Below, in pieces: positions 21,816 to 34,764 of a stretch of DNA of 64,000 nt (within the stretch, counting starts at the first letter, position 1; each line of letters starts with the position of its first letter). The notes beneath the pieces were generated by a model. That model did not search any database and was not told the DNA's origin. It saw nothing but the letters and a program-made list of their open reading frames with translations. The translations under genes were made by a program, and so were the position numbers. The DNA is from Porpolomopsis calyptriformis (taxonomy: Eukaryota > Basidiomycota > Agaricomycetes > Agaricales > Hygrophoraceae), in contig OX621165.1 in assembly GCA_951640195.1 (NCBI GenBank), positions 434,001 to 498,000 of the forward strand. The letters run 5' to 3'.

Positions 21816-21929
21816 CAGGTATATAAGTACTGCGTTTTTTCCCTGTATCTGTAGACAGAATATCAACTAAGTCCCATCATTTATCCATCTCCGATCTCCA
21901 AATTCAACTCTGAAACTTTGGACCTAACA

Positions 21930-22209
21930 GATCCTTGTACTAGAAGATATATATACTGTATGTTGTAGCTAGTGATCCAACAAGTTAGATATTCGCTTCT
22001 CTCTTGCTCTCGAGTCTAGATCCTCTCTAGATCTTCTAAGACTTCTTCATTCGATCTTCTGATTCTTCCGATTCCCTGATCAATCACGTTCGCGAATGAT
22101 CGAAGACTCTCTTTCCATGGTTATTGATCATAGGCTGTGTCAAGACTCTTTATAGTCGTCCTCACACCTTGTTCTGTGTTTGGTTCTCATACACGAAGCA
22201 GACGTATCA
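21930..22209 (+). repeat. Truncated LTR of the same gypsy family
   Basis: Matches about the last 280 bp of the 8226-8833 LTR, ending in GTATCA at 22204-22209, but is more diverged than the two LTRs are from each other. The 5' part of the LTR is missing. It replaces the deleted middle of the NACHT domain of copy 1. Confidence 0.9.
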
Positions 22210-23875
22210 GCATGTCGCCACTGGGCTTGGCATCTGTCAAATGCCATGTTCTCTGACATTCTCGTTGATCTCCTGAAGGAGTTTTGTTCGAGATATCTAT
22301 TGTATTGGGTTGAAGTACTGAGTCTGATGGGAGACCTTCGAAATGGCCTTCTTGCATTGGATGCCGCACAAAAAGCAATTGCTGTTCATTCTTTTCCCTC
22401 TGCAATATGTAAAACTGATAGAGTTGGACAGAATACACACCGCAACGTGACAGATATGAAGATTTTACTGCATGATTGCAAGCGATTCACCCTCGAATTC
22501 TTCCCACTCATCACTACTTGTGCTCTTCAAGTCTACCACTCTGTGTTGCTGTTCACTCCCCAACAAGCCTTGATTAAGAAGACCTACAGGAAGGAGTTGG
22601 ACATTCCAATAAAAGTGCACAATGGAGTGGATAAGAGATGGAGTGCATGTATACAGATGATAGAAGGACATTCCAATGGGGTAAGGTCAGTCGCATTCTC
22701 CCAAGATAGTGCATATATTGTTTCGGGATCCAACGACACAACCGTTTAGTTGTGGGACACAGTGAGTGGTGCACATCTGAACACTTTTGAGGGACATTCC
22801 AATTTGGTAAACTTGGTTGCCCTCTCCTCAGATGGCACTCATATCGCTTCTGGATCCAACGACAATAGTATTCGGCTATGGGACGCAGTCAGCAGTGCAC
22901 ATCTGAAGACCTTTGAAGGACATTTCAGTTGGGTTAACTTGGTCGCATTTTCCCCTGATTGCACGCGCATTGTTTCTGGATCCGCCGACACCACTGTTTG
23001 ACTGTGGGATGCAGTTAGCGGTACAGATCTGAACACTTTCGAGGGACATTCCGGTTGGGTAAATTCAGTTGCATTTTCCCCTGACGGCACGCGTATCGTT
23101 TCTGGATCCAACGACCAAACGGTTCAGCTGTGGGATGCAGTCAATGGTGCACATCTGAACACTTTCAGTGGTCACTCCGATCTGGTAAACTCGGTTGCAT
23201 TTTCCCCCAATGGCACACGTATCATTTCTGGATCCACAACTCTTCACCTTTGGGACACAGTCACCAGTGCACACCTGAATGCTCTAAAGAAAGGTCCTTA
23301 TAAGGTAATCTCCATTGCATTTTCACCTGATGGCACACGTATCATTTCCAGATCCAACAACGGAACTGTTCGGTTGTGGGACGTAGTCAGTGGTGCATAT
23401 GTGAACACTTTCAAGGGACATTCCTCTTTGGTAAACTCGGTTGCATTCCCCCCCGATGGCACGCATATCATTTCTGGATCCCATGACCAAACCATTCGGA
23501 TGTGGGATGCACTCAGCAGTGCACGCCTGAGGACCCTCAAGAGATATTCTGATTCCGTCACGTCAGTTGCCTTTTCCCCTAATGACACACATATCATTTC
23601 TGGATCCACCGACGGAACTGTTAGGCTGTGGGATGCAGTGCACAGCCGAACACATTCAAGGGACATTCCGATTTCATAAATTCGGTTGCATTTTCCCCTG
23701 ATGGCATGCGTATCGTTTCTAGATCTAACGATAGCACCGTTCGGCTGTGGGACGCAGTTAGCAGTGCACATCTGAAAACCTTCAAAGGATATTCCAGTTG
23801 TGTAAACTCTGTTGCATTTTCCCCTGGTGGCATGCGTGTCGTTTCTGGATCTAACAACAAAACCATTCGGCTGTG
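22210..23875 (+). pseudogene. NACHT-WD40 copy 1, piece 3: post-NACHT helices and ten WD40 repeats
   Basis: Homology to copy 2 restarts at 22210 (copy 2 about 43225). The frame is open through the linker (22410-22470) where copy 2 changes frame, so copy 1 keeps the ancestral single-protein register here. Ten 42-residue WD40 units follow from about 22666. Damage: TAG 22747-22749, TGA near 22999, a shortened unit near 23240 and a frameshift near 23640. The array is cut at 23875 by the Plavaka-type element and resumes at 39001. Confidence 0.9.
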
Positions 23876-23909
23876 CATCAGCAAATTAAGGATGTTGTTA
23901 TAATGCATT

Positions 23910-24962
23910 ATATTACCGCACAAGCCATTATGACTGACCATAAATATCTACAAGCCATGTAAGGGATTATATGGGACAAATTCACATAATGTCATATAAT
24001 GACACGGAATAAGTTTGAAGTGTGGCAAAGCGTTACATGAACAGTAATGTGTAGATGGTCTCGTATTCTTTCGAAATGTTCACTACTTATTGTACTGGGA
24101 TGTAAGTGCTCATAGAGATGGCAGATTAGCGGGAGGGGTGCAGTTGTAAAGTGTGAAGTGTATAGTTACGCAATGAATTCTCGCCCTTGTGATTGGTATA
24201 TCAAATCATCAAGTTCATGAAGCCCGGAAATAATTGTGTGCTATCATGAATACTGGGCATGATTTGTTAAATGGTGGGTACATTTGGTGGTCATGTAATG
24301 GGGGTGGGGGATTGTATGTTTTCATATAATCTCAGGTGCAGGTTTCATAGCCGACATCATATTTATAGATTTATGTATGATGCACATAATGTTACTAATC
24401 ATCCATCCCGTTCCTTTCTGCATGCCATAGCCATCAGCGCGACCAAGGATTCCTGTCATGAGTCATCATCTTGTGATGCCAAACCAAAAGTTTGACTGTG
24501 AAATGTCATGAAGGTGTTTTATTTGACAAGACCTCAACTACTCACGATGTCCACCATTGCAGCAGGGCGTCACTGCGCATCTTTGCTTCTGCACCGCAGT
24601 CGGCCTTGAAGTAATCGATAATGTTGTTATAGAAAGTCCAGTAGAGGAAGAAATCATCTTTCTCACCCCAGGAATTCATGCTCGACAAAGAATTCCGAAG
24701 CTAAGAGAACAATCAATAACTAGAAAGAGATCACGAAGCCTCACAAAACACCTACTTGGCAGGCAATATACATGATTGAACGCGGAGTAACTGATCATAG
24801 ACCAATTAGAGATGCATTATTTTCTCAAGAACCATTACGACTGCGGCAACTGAGGGATGGAGATGCGAGATTAGAGATGTCGGGATTGTCAATCATGATG
24901 CTGTCAGCAGATTGCAGGGAAGTGAAAACAAGTTTAAATGCCTGGAAAATATCACCTCGAGA
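23910..24962. other. Left arm of the Plavaka element, no gene seen
   Basis: AT-rich sequence with only short open frames and no recognisable protein. A run of purine/pyrimidine-poor coding potential near 24557-24978 translates but resembles nothing I know. Confidence 0.4.
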
Positions 24963-25837
24963 TCAACAAAGTAAATGAGCTGTGTGTACCTTTAGTAGTA
25001 TCAAACTGCAGAGAAATCCCTTTTCAGGGTCCCAGGGATTGAATGTTCCTTGCTTATAGCAGAATGCTGGCCAAGAGTCAGCAGTGACCTTGAATCCCAG
25101 GCGAAACTGACAGATCCCTGTGCGAACCCAGTGTGTAGTTGAGGTGGACGCAAATGTGAAAAGAAGAAAAAATAGGTACTTGGGGTTCTCCCAGTCAAGC
25201 TCAACTGGGCATAGTAGGTGGCTGGTATCGTCATGGCCGAATCCTCTATCGATCTTGTTGGCAGGATGGAGGTGAGGTTCAAGAGGTCCGTGTAATTCCA
25301 TTAACTAAGACACAACAGCTCTTTTCAAGTTTCCAGTGTCCATGGACCGAGTGGAATCAGCAGCTTCCTTGAGCTGACAGAGGATTAAATCATGGAATGA
25401 GCCAAGAGTTGAAGACCTACAGATTTGATATACAGGGTGAGGGCATCAAGATCACTCTCAACAAGGTGATTCTGCATCTGAGGAATGAAGTGGATAAGCT
25501 GCTTGTAGCTTTCGAAAGTTCGATCCTGACTATCAAACAGTGAAGTCAATATGGAAAGATATACCAACTGGAGGTTACCCACACGATGGTATTCCCGGGG
25601 ATAGTCTCAATGTTCTCAGCTGTCACAACTGTAGTTGCAAGTCTTTTCATCAATCACAAGGCAGGCCTTGGAGCTTAATAAGTCTAGTAGGATGTAGAAG
25701 AAAGTCCTGATGGGGACGTCCTCGTAAAGGGTGATGATTCCTTCTGAGTTAAGTTTTACTTCTACAAAGAAGTTGTTTTGCAAGTTAAATCCATTGCATG
25801 CCTCTGCTGAGAGTTTAGGGAATATGGGCATGAACAA
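24963..25837 (-). pseudogene. DUF6698-like relic and upstream unknown frames
   Basis: Read on the minus strand, 25301-24963 contains LLCPVELDW, then WPAFCYKQG and a DPEKGFL motif, the pattern I associate with the basidiomycete DUF6698 family. Upstream minus frames at 25582-25385 and 25837-25616 may be earlier exons but show no known motif. Function unknown; probably a passenger of the element. Confidence 0.5.
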
Positions 25838-26281
25838 TTGGCTCAGTAGTTATGGGTTTATGTTTCTCTTTTCTTGTTCAGATGGAAAAGAAGTCTGATG
25901 ATTCTGATTGCGTTCGTGCTACTACAAGTAATCTTACAGGAGGACGAAGTGATGATCCACTTCGCCCTCAGGGTTTATATAGTATTTCTGAAATAGGAGT
26001 CATTATGAGTCAGCCTCCGCAGTCACCCCATTTTCTATTGTTCACAGCCTTCAAATAAGGTTTGCCATTGTTCCTAGTCATTCTGCAAAAGGCTGTGTGC
26101 TTCTGATGACTCAATTCTATTGGGCATAGCCTTCCGCAGAATGAGGCTGTGTTATCTCATGACTGGTTTCTATTGTTCTTCTGGTCATGAGATCGCCGTT
26201 GTTTCTATCTCTTGCCTGGCGTATCGGGTTTCTCTTCTTTGACTGAGGAACCTCCTTTTGGTCTTCCCTTTGTTTCTGAGC

Positions 26282-26290
26282 ATATAAAAG
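26282..26290 (+). promoter_or_regulatory. TATA box of the 26338 gene
   Basis: TATAAAAGG lies 48 bp before the ATG at 26338, a normal TATA-to-start distance for a short 5' UTR. Confidence 0.55.
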
Positions 26291-26337
26291 GTGTGGGGTT
26301 GTATCCCTACGCTTCAGTTCTGTCCTTGTCAATCATC

Positions 26338-27167
26338 ATGACTCCTTCCCACCAAGGCCACTACGTCCGATTCTTCAAGCAGTCTGGAGTGGTGCACCGC
26401 ACTGCTCCTGTCTTTCTCGATTGCGATTCGTTTCACTACTACCTCCAGTGCATCCCCTCCGATGCCGACCTCTGTTGGTCTTCCTTCTCCTGTTTCGCTT
26501 GCGGTGGCAAGCACAAAGTCAAGAAATGACCATTCGTTCACTGGCCAATCCAGCATGCTTGTGGGTTGATGGAGGATCCGCTTGGTGAGTATTTTGTTTT
26601 GTCTTTATTAGTCTGTGTTTGTTGATAATAGGCTTTCCTTTTCTTAGCTTGGGATGATGACGCCCCTCCCCCTACTTCCCAGCTCCCTTTAGAGGAGCAG
26701 GTTAATTGGGGGTCTGACAAGTGGGCTGATTCCCTCCCTTCTGTCAAGAAGGAGGCAGTTGACTGGGCTGCCAGTCCCCCCTTCCGTCCTTGGACCCCTG
26801 GTCCATTGAGTTCTTTATCTAGTGGTAAGCTCTCAATTCTCTCGCTCTCTTCGTGATTGTTGACTCTTTATTCTTAGTGGAAGATTTGTCGTCGTCGTTG
26901 ACTAATGTCAACGTTAAGATCGAGGAGGAAGAAGTTCCTCCTAGTTTGTTATGGAGTCCCACCAACGATTGGTTAGGTGAGGAAGCGAGGAAGATAGCAA
27001 TGAGTTTTGTCGAGGGGAAGGCTGCCGAGTTGCAGGCCTCCGGTGGTGACACTAATGGGGCAATCTACTGGGGTAACAAATTGGCCGCTTTGGATGGTCA
27101 AGTAGTTTCTAGTTTCGTAGAGTTTTTGAGAGATAGTATGGTGCAGGAGATTGCCAAGACGGACTAG
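26338..27167 (+). pseudogene. Element-associated gene with a CxxC motif, one premature TGA
   Basis: Three exons (26338-26584, 26648-26824, 26878-27167) join into 714 bp, 238 codons, through GTGAGT and GTAAGC donors and TTAG acceptors. Exon 1 encodes a basic and aromatic region with CFACGGKHKVKK; the TGA at 26527-26529 follows directly and probably was CGA. The middle is Trp/Pro-rich and acidic; the last exon is helical and ends EIAKTD at TAG. I do not recognise the family. The CxxC followed by lysines suggests nucleic acid binding, which is only a guess. Apart from the TGA it is intact, with a TATA box. Confidence 0.55.
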
Positions 27168-27941
27168 TATAAATAGTTAGTCGGACATGGACTCCTCCCT
27201 TTGTACAAGTAGTTTCCGCCGCCAACAAAGACAGCCCCCCTTCCAAAGAGAAAAGGCATAGAAAAGAAAGGAAAAGAACAAAGAAAAGAGAGGAATTTTT
27301 AAGAGAGTGAACGCCAATTTCATGACATCAGCAACATCTTCGAGTGCGATGCGCCGATCTCTTTCCTCCACCAAAACATTGATGGATTCATAAAGTGAGA
27401 CTACACATTTGATTGCGCAGCCTCTATTTCTCTGTCTGGGGCTATTAGAACAGGGTTCAGAAATTACAGGTGGTGGAGACTCTAGAACACTTGTGATCTA
27501 GTTTTTTTGCCACAAGAGGCTTTCTCAAGCTGCATGGTCAAAGAAGTTATATAGCGCCTCAGAGATGTTTCTAGGTTAGGTTCATCTCTGGATGGTAGCG
27601 GTGAAGGCTCGCTCGGTGCCATGAGGATTGCAACAGAGAGAGAAGAGGTCGGAGACTTTGGATCAATGAGTAAAGATATTAAAAGCATGGTGGGGTCAGG
27701 AATGGTCCATGTTCTAGAAGGGGCACACAATTCCAGACGGGCATATTCCAGAATATCCAGCATATAAGCTGGGTTCTAAATTTAGAATCTTATTTTTTTT
27801 ATGTGATAAGAGAGCACGTATTCATTTGTATTCGAGAAAAATAAGAGGAATGAAAGGGTGCCTGGTCAACCAGAGAGGCATCTGGAGAGGCATCGGATGA
27901 GGCTTCAAGTTGTCCAATCAAAATTGCATTCTGGCATCTGT
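27168..27941 (-). other. Region with one unassigned minus-strand frame
   Basis: A minus frame of 93 codons (27763-27482) starts MLDILEYARLELCAPS and may be an exon of a passenger gene, but it has no recognisable motif. The remainder shows nothing. Confidence 0.3.
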
Positions 27942-30900
27942 TCATAGATAAGAATCAGCATCTTCATCGTCTTTATCATCGCCAGAGCTATCATCACTGT
28001 CGCCTTTGTCATTATCACCTTCGTCTTCATCTTCATTGCTGTCAACACTCTCATTATTATTATCTCTGAAGCTGTGTCTTGGTGTGGTTTCAATAAGCCC
28101 TCCCCCTCCGTAGCTGCTATCCTTGTCCTCCTCCATGTCGGATTTGCAATATGGATGATTTTCATTGTCGAGGAATCTGGGAAACGAATCATTCCCGCAA
28201 TGGCCAACCCCTCCACCAATGTGTCACATGATCATATCTCTGTCAACAAAACTAGAGGATACTTAGTTCATACAGAGGATATTTGTAGTAGAAACTCACA
28301 CATTAACGTAAAAAGCCACCCAGTCACTATCTTCGCCAGGTGGGCGACCAGCTGAACCCTGCATCGATAGTAATTCTGTTGTTCGGTCATCATTGAATGC
28401 GGGAATTAGGTGACAACCACAGATGATTAGAGAAGGATCAAGAAACCCAAACATGCCTTCATTTCTCTCAGGAAGGAAACCAATTTTGGGTAGGCGCCCT
28501 TTGTGGAAACCTGGCTGATAACCTGGAACGACACCAAACCATCATACCCAAAGGAATTCCACCCACTGGATTGAGCGGTTTCTCACAGCTGGCCCCACAT
28601 GCATGACATCGGCATGGAATATACCGATGATACGTGCGTACCAAAACGGATGGGCTTCTGGTTCAGATTTATGCAATAAGACCATAATGTCAGCCTTGTT
28701 CATGCGAGGGTTCAGATTGTCTTGGTCTCTTCGAACGTCATACGTCGTGTAATTCACACACAGGGTGCTTACTGAATAAAGGTGATTATTGATGATGCAG
28801 ACCGTATTACGATCCTCATCTGAATAAGGATGTTCGTTGCCCTCATAGTCAAGACCAAGAAGCCAATAAAGGAGATGGTCTTGCAATTTTACCACGAATC
28901 CCTATCGGAAGGTAAGGAGCTATTTGTATCATGAATGGCTTTGCATACCTGGGTAGCCAGGTCTCCATCTGGATACATGCTCAAAAGATCTGAAATAGTG
29001 ATTGGATGATTTTTTGAGTCAGACATCAAGTGATGCAATTCCACTACAGTAAATGAAGACATATCCTGTTCAGGTGAGAAGGTAACAAGGTGGGGATGTG
29101 TCGCCAGTTCTTTTGTGTGATCCATTGCACGACGAAATCGGGTGTACCGACAGTAACGGTTTGCTACTTGTTTCCTAGCATTATTCTTGTTGGTTTGGTT
29201 GTAGAGGCATTTAACCAACTTGTGCGTGCATTCTCCCTGTCCAGACAAAAATAGTTAGGAGTGGAACTAAAAATAAATGAGGGAACAAATGATCTGTGTG
29301 TTATATGAATCTGTGGTTCCGAAAAGCCAGATAGTTTGCACATAATCACCAAGCAAGTGGAATTTATATGTAAGTAAGTTCATCGTCTTGTGACTTGAAG
29401 AAACATCCATGGTATTGGATGTGCCAGTTATCGAATGGGTAGCTATTGTTTTGTTCTTTCGATGAGTTTGCACAGCCGCCTCACTGGGAAGTAATTTGGT
29501 TTTGAATTTTGGACAGATCTCATTGCAAAACTGTCACATTTTATGACCTAGCATGGCAGTTACTGCACTGAGAAGGTCGAGTGTAGAATCGGTATGAAGC
29601 CGAAGTTTTGCTAAGGCATGCCATTCTGCCATATGAAACAGAAGGATCATGATAATCTGATTACAAGGCTCTGGGAGAAGTCCTTCAAAAACTGGGATAG
29701 AACACTGATTTTCTTTGGTCAAGTGTGTTGGCCCAGAAATTTTCGATTTGATTTACCTGAAGGAGATCTTCAAAATCCCACACAGCCAGCTTCTTCATTT
29801 CGGATGCATTCACAGAGAACTTTCAGATTGTTGAGGAACCGAAAGAAGGAACAAGGCAAAAGCTTGAGAAAATACAGTTCAATATAAAGTATATATTTGT
29901 TATTAAGATGGACAAACTGTCTGTCAAGTTTGGCAACCAGGCCACCATTAGGAGAAGCATCATATAAAATACGTATAAGTTGAGCGAATAGGGCTTTCCA
30001 GACACCTAGCTCCACTTCATGCATGAGATCAACAATGAGCATCAGGAAAGGACTGAAGCCATAGGGTCCAAGCCTTTCCGCAAACGCATTCTGGGCCTCA
30101 AATAAGCTCGGGGACGGCAAGGGGGTTGCTCTTGCTTACCAGAGTGGGGACCATGGAAGTAGGCTGCAATAATCTGGTTACGTCAGCACTGTGGATAGAC
30201 TTACCAAACTCGTATACATATTTCCAGGCTTTCATGATCTTGTCCATAGCATAGACACAGGTACGGGATAGGCGCGCCTGGATATCATGAATCCAACCCA
30301 TCTTGACAATTTCGCTCATTGGGATGGTACAGCGGGGGCACGGACACACACCGAGATGACGAATGGTTGCGATGAGGACTCTATGACATATCAGTGATAG
30401 AAAAAACAGCAAAGGAAATGATATGATACTTTTCCAGATAATCAGCCAAGTAAGTAAATATCTGAGGATACACACATTGAACTACACCATCGAAACACCT
30501 GATGACTATTCTGTGGTTATATGCGTGTATGAATTCATCATCGAGCAGAAGACGCCATACTTCATGCATGAGCTCACGGCGGCAATGAGTTAGAAGATCG
30601 TTGGAGCGGCTCTTTGAATTCCCTGTCAGTGTGGTAATAAAATCCTTGACACGGTCAGGAAGCTTTGGCAAATTCAGCAACGAGACTATCATGAAAATAA
30701 CAAGGATGCTTATGAAAGGAATATATGCAATGTGATGACAACTGCTGCCGTTAGGTTTGGCTTGGGCATACTTTGATAGATTTGCAAAATAAAGATATAT
30801 TGGCCATAGTTTTGCTGTTCCGAAATTTGCTACATGCGTAGAATCTGACCAAAACATAAGACCAGCGACAACTTTCTCCAAAGTACAACCAGGCTCTGAC

Positions 30901-32134
30901 GGTTGCCTTTGCAAGGTGTTATGTGCCTCGATGAAGGCATCAGATGAATATACTTCATCATATACACGCATCGTATGGCTGCTAGAGTCGGAGGAGTTCC
31001 AGAATCGTCTGAAGGGTGTTAGATGAAAATAGCAAGAGGTCCCTTCCGAGAACGCAGCAATGATGGTTGCCACCAGTGAATGGTGGTTGAGTCCTGGGAC
31101 AGGAAAGGTGGTTCCAACTCCCATCGGATCTTTTGCGCTAGTTGGGATGGATATATTTACTGTCGTTTCCATCCAAACGTTGGAATGAAACAGTGTGTGG
31201 TCAGAAGGGGAGGGTTCAGATTGATCAAACTGCCTGTTTGATGTTTGAGCATGAAAGCCTTGTAAGTTGTCGGGTGTGAAATCATCTGCACAGATGACAT
31301 CCTTCACAAGACGATTTATTTCATTGTCTGACTTCAAGTTGCTGCCACTGTTCACCCATTCCATAAGACGATAAATTGACATATTCTTGAATGGCCATGG
31401 CTGCGGCTGATGGGCGGGAGTGGGGGTGATGTTTGATAATGGGTCCGGAGGGCATAGTGGGTGGTTAGTGAGGTCCGCTAGTGAGACAATCGCATCCGGA
31501 TCATATGTTGGATGATGCAGATACTCTCGATAAAGACCAAAGCCATTTGCTGTGGTATGAATAGTGTCTCTAACGTGAAGGATAACACATCGGATGAGCA
31601 GAATGGTTCCGGTTCCAGCTGAAGGAACTGTTACGGTTTCTGTTTGGATAGATAGAATGGGTGGTTCAGGGATCTTGTTGTAAAGGATACGTGGATATTT
31701 TGATGGAGCTCTGTAATTTCGTTTGATTCATCCTGCCTCAGTGCGAGGAGGAGTGAGAGGCGCCGCTTGGGTTACATTGTCGTCAATGTCCATCGGATCT
31801 CCTCCGCTCATTTCCTCTTGTTCCAGTGATACTGATAGATTCTGTGTTGTATTTGAAGTATACTATTGCTTGGTACAGTTGTAAATCAATCACCGAGGTT
31901 GGATTTGATTGGTATAAATCGGTGACATACCTCTTGAATTGTGTTCATTGGGGTACCAGTGTTTCAACGTTGATCAGATAGCTTTAGTAGCCTCTTGGCA
32001 TGCAGTTGCTTCCTATGTAAAGTCATTTCCACCTGGTGTTGCTTCCATGCATTGCATACGTTGCGATGGCGTGACGCCCCGTTTTCTGCTTGAAATTTAT
32101 GTCCACAATTTGGAGAACATTCATATATGGCCAT
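27942..32134 (-). pseudogene. Plavaka-type transposase
   Basis: Starts at 32134 with a Cys/His finger-like motif (C-x3-C near 32115, H-x3-C near 32060). A Pro-rich segment follows with a GRIKRNYR-like site, where TGA replaces the first Arg (near 31728). The long exon 31382-30381 holds the core: HYHLTPF-like FHLTPFRRFW near 31010, VAGLMFWSDSTH near 30870 and AKLWPIYLYFANLSKYA near 30800, the DDE-type pattern of Plavaka proteins. Downstream exons carry ILVDLMHEVELGVWK (near 30040), CSIPVFEGLLPEP and a KLRLHTDSTLDL stretch (near 29690-29580), then the C-terminal part to an acidic tail ending at 27942. Several short introns are needed; TGA also at 31964. The frame is well preserved for an element this age. 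Confidence 0.85.
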
Positions 32135-32485
32135 AGTGATTACTAAGAGGAGTGTTAATACCAATGTGAGGCACCTTTTATAGTGCATCTAGGTCATTGG
32201 GGCATTGCATGTTGAAGGAAGTAAACGTGTGTGCATTAAGTGTAACAACAGATATTGGTTGACACGTCAAGTGTGATAAGGTCACTATGTGACCATCACC
32301 TGATGAGTTGGCTTACAAAATGATCCACACGGATTGCAGTCAACTTTGTTGCCCCAAATGTGATGCATTGTCCATCATAATGGGTCACTAGCCAGTGACC
32401 TTGTCTGCAGCAAGGTTATTATTTGAGGAACAAAGTTTCAAGCAGAAGCTGTAAAGTCAATATTCAACATAGAACATGCGGAAGT
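32135..32485. repeat. Non-coding stretch with GGTCAC palindromes
   Basis: GGTCACTATGTGACC at about 32279-32293 and GGTCACTAGCCAGTGACC at about 32385-32402 are perfect short inverted repeats sharing the same arm. They lie upstream of the transposase start and could be transposase or promoter sites. No gene seen. Confidence 0.45.
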
Positions 32486-33653
32486 TTAGTAAGCCTGAGT
32501 AGCCTGGACATTTTTGACCTCCTCGATGTCTGTCACTTCATGCCCAACACTCCTCTTTCCCTTTGCTAGAGACCTCCTGGATTCTGCCATGCTCCTTCCC
32601 TTCTCAAACAAAATGCCTACAGCAATCGGGGTGATGCCAACAACTTCCACATAGAATTTCTCATCAAAATCAGGGATACTTGAGGTGTAAATGATCCCGT
32701 TAAGTGTTAAGTTCCTCTCGTATTGGGGCATGTTGAACCTCAGATGCTCAGCTTGAATGGCTGTGAGAACGTCAGCAACCAAGAGCTCAAATTCATAATC
32801 GCTGCACAGTTCAGTGTCACCGCTATCACTCCTGTCTGCTGAATTGGTTAAGACTCGGAAGGGAAGGTCGGAAGGAACTCTGTAGTGGGAAGGTATCTCC
32901 GAATGGGTCGGGGGGAACGCGAGAGGATAGCGAGCATCGTGGAAGGGATGAAGTTTGTCACGCTGTAGTGATATATTTGTGTGAGTATGACAGGATAAAG
33001 CCATTCAGACTCACGATTACTTTAGTCCTGCCAGACACGCGGGTATTGGTCCTGCAATTTTTGCCAAGAGTATGGACAACAGGCAGATCCTGCGGGGTCA
33101 GGTTAACATCAGTACAATGTTGATAGCATGTAAATGACACCAACGAGGTTAACAATTTCCATGATAACCTTCTGGCGTCACTTGGTGTTGGACATCTCGA
33201 TTGCCTCTTCGAAAGCCTCTGCAAGATCCTTGACTGTCAATAACCGGTGAGGAGGGTCCCTGCGATGCTCGTGGTTCCATTTATATCCCAGTTGCACAAT
33301 ATTGACAGGAATATCCATGTAGGCACAAATGCGGCTAAAGAAGTCCTCATGGGGGACATCTCTTTCAAAGGAGATGCAGCAAGTTGAGACAACCCCACCC
33401 TGGGTCTCTGGCTTAATTGGAATCTGAACCGCTACTCGATCTTTTGTCAGGTCAGTGATTTACATTGCTGCCTTTGATGTTGGAACATACTGTTCTTGAT
33501 CAGCTGCAAAGGCTGAGTAAATCTAGGATTGGCGAATACATTGACATGGGGATTGTCCATTTGCGTGTAGAAGGCTGCCACAGCTATATCTTGCAGCCTT
33601 GGAGCAGGCATTGGCCCAGCATTGAGAAGGTAGGCGGCAATGGAGTTTGGCAT
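32486..33653 (-). pseudogene. Repeat-associated unknown protein, broken
   Basis: Minus frames at 33653-33447, 33440-33165 and 33004-32486 read as parts of one gene. The middle part has a YKWNHEHRRDPPHRLLT core followed by an acidic helix; this block recurs in agaricomycete repeat-linked proteins of unknown function. A TGA near 33180 sits between Lys and Arg-Gln where Arg is expected. The last exon ends at TAG 32486. I cannot assign a function. Confidence 0.45.
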
Positions 33654-34044
33654 GGCAGAATGGATAATATGGTCAGAGTTGTCATCACTCAGGCTATTCG
33701 TACTGATACGTGCAGTGCTTATATATATACTTCTTCCTTATCGAAACCTCATGAACGCATGGTATGAACCAGTGTAGAATCATTCGGAAACTGGAAACTA
33801 GTTTCTGGAAAGTCCGGTGCATTCAAGAATGATGGGATTCTAGAATGACCGACTGACCTGAATCATTTGTTATATATTCCATTCTCATCTAGGTGCACCT
33901 CATGCAAAGTAGCCATCAGACGCCAGAATGAGTAAGTATTTCAGTCAATATCATTCGGGGTTACTTGTTCAAAGTTCTGTAGCACTAGTCACACCATCCT
34001 CATCTCGCTTGCAAAAGGGTGCGCATGTTCCATAGAAGATCTAT

Positions 34045-34758
34045 GCCTGCCTCCCCCTCCTCAGCATCCTCTTCCAGAGAAACCTGACATCTACAGGTCT
34101 CCGCCGTCATCTCCGTCACCGTCATCTACCATCACTTCTGCCTTATCCCCCAGCATCCCCATCACACTTGATCATTTGGACCCATTGGTTTTGGCTGCAG
34201 GACGAGCTCAGCAAAAGTCAGAAAAACTTAGGCCAACCACCCCAACGAAAGGCCAGAAATATATTGCCTATGTCGTAACAAGTGGTCGAAAGCTTGGCAT
34301 TTTTCATGACTGGTATATCTGTCTGTATTCAGGACTTTCATGTCTTATGTGTGTTTTATTGCAGGTTACTTTGTCGGGCCTCCACCAATGGCTATTCGGG
34401 TGCCATTTGGAAAGGCTATTCAACTCTCAAGGATGCTGAGAAGGCTTGGAAAGCTGCTGTAGCCAACGGAGCTATTGGTCTAATTGTCCCTGCCAGTGTG
34501 TTACCATCTGAAAGATCTCTCGATTTTTTCTGGGTTGTCATAAATGGCTTGTGCCCAGGCGTCTACTATGGAGAGTAAGTTTTATTTCTCTAATGGCCTG
34601 TTAAAGAATTAACATCTAGATCCAGGGACCTTGCTCGAGCTGCTGTCAGAGATGTCTTAAACCCGCTCATGGAATGAGCTGTTACCTTAGCTGAGGTGGA
34701 CCGGGTATTTGTCAAGCGGTTCAGGCATGGAGAAGTCGTCATTGCAAATCTCCATGTA
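34045..34758 (+). pseudogene. Cauli_VI / RNase H1 N-terminal-like domain protein, broken
   Basis: A Pro/Ser-rich frame leads into YIAYVVTSGRKLGIFHDW; after an intron (about 34312-34364) it continues LLCRASTNGYSGAIWKGY and a KDAEKAW motif. This is the small RNA:DNA-hybrid binding fold (Cauli_VI, as in the N terminus of RNase H1). A further intron follows near 34574-34618. TGA at about 34676 interrupts the last exon where Arg would fit; the frame ends at TAA about 34758. No RNase H catalytic domain is present. The start is uncertain. Confidence 0.65.
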
Positions 34759-34764
34759 TAAATT

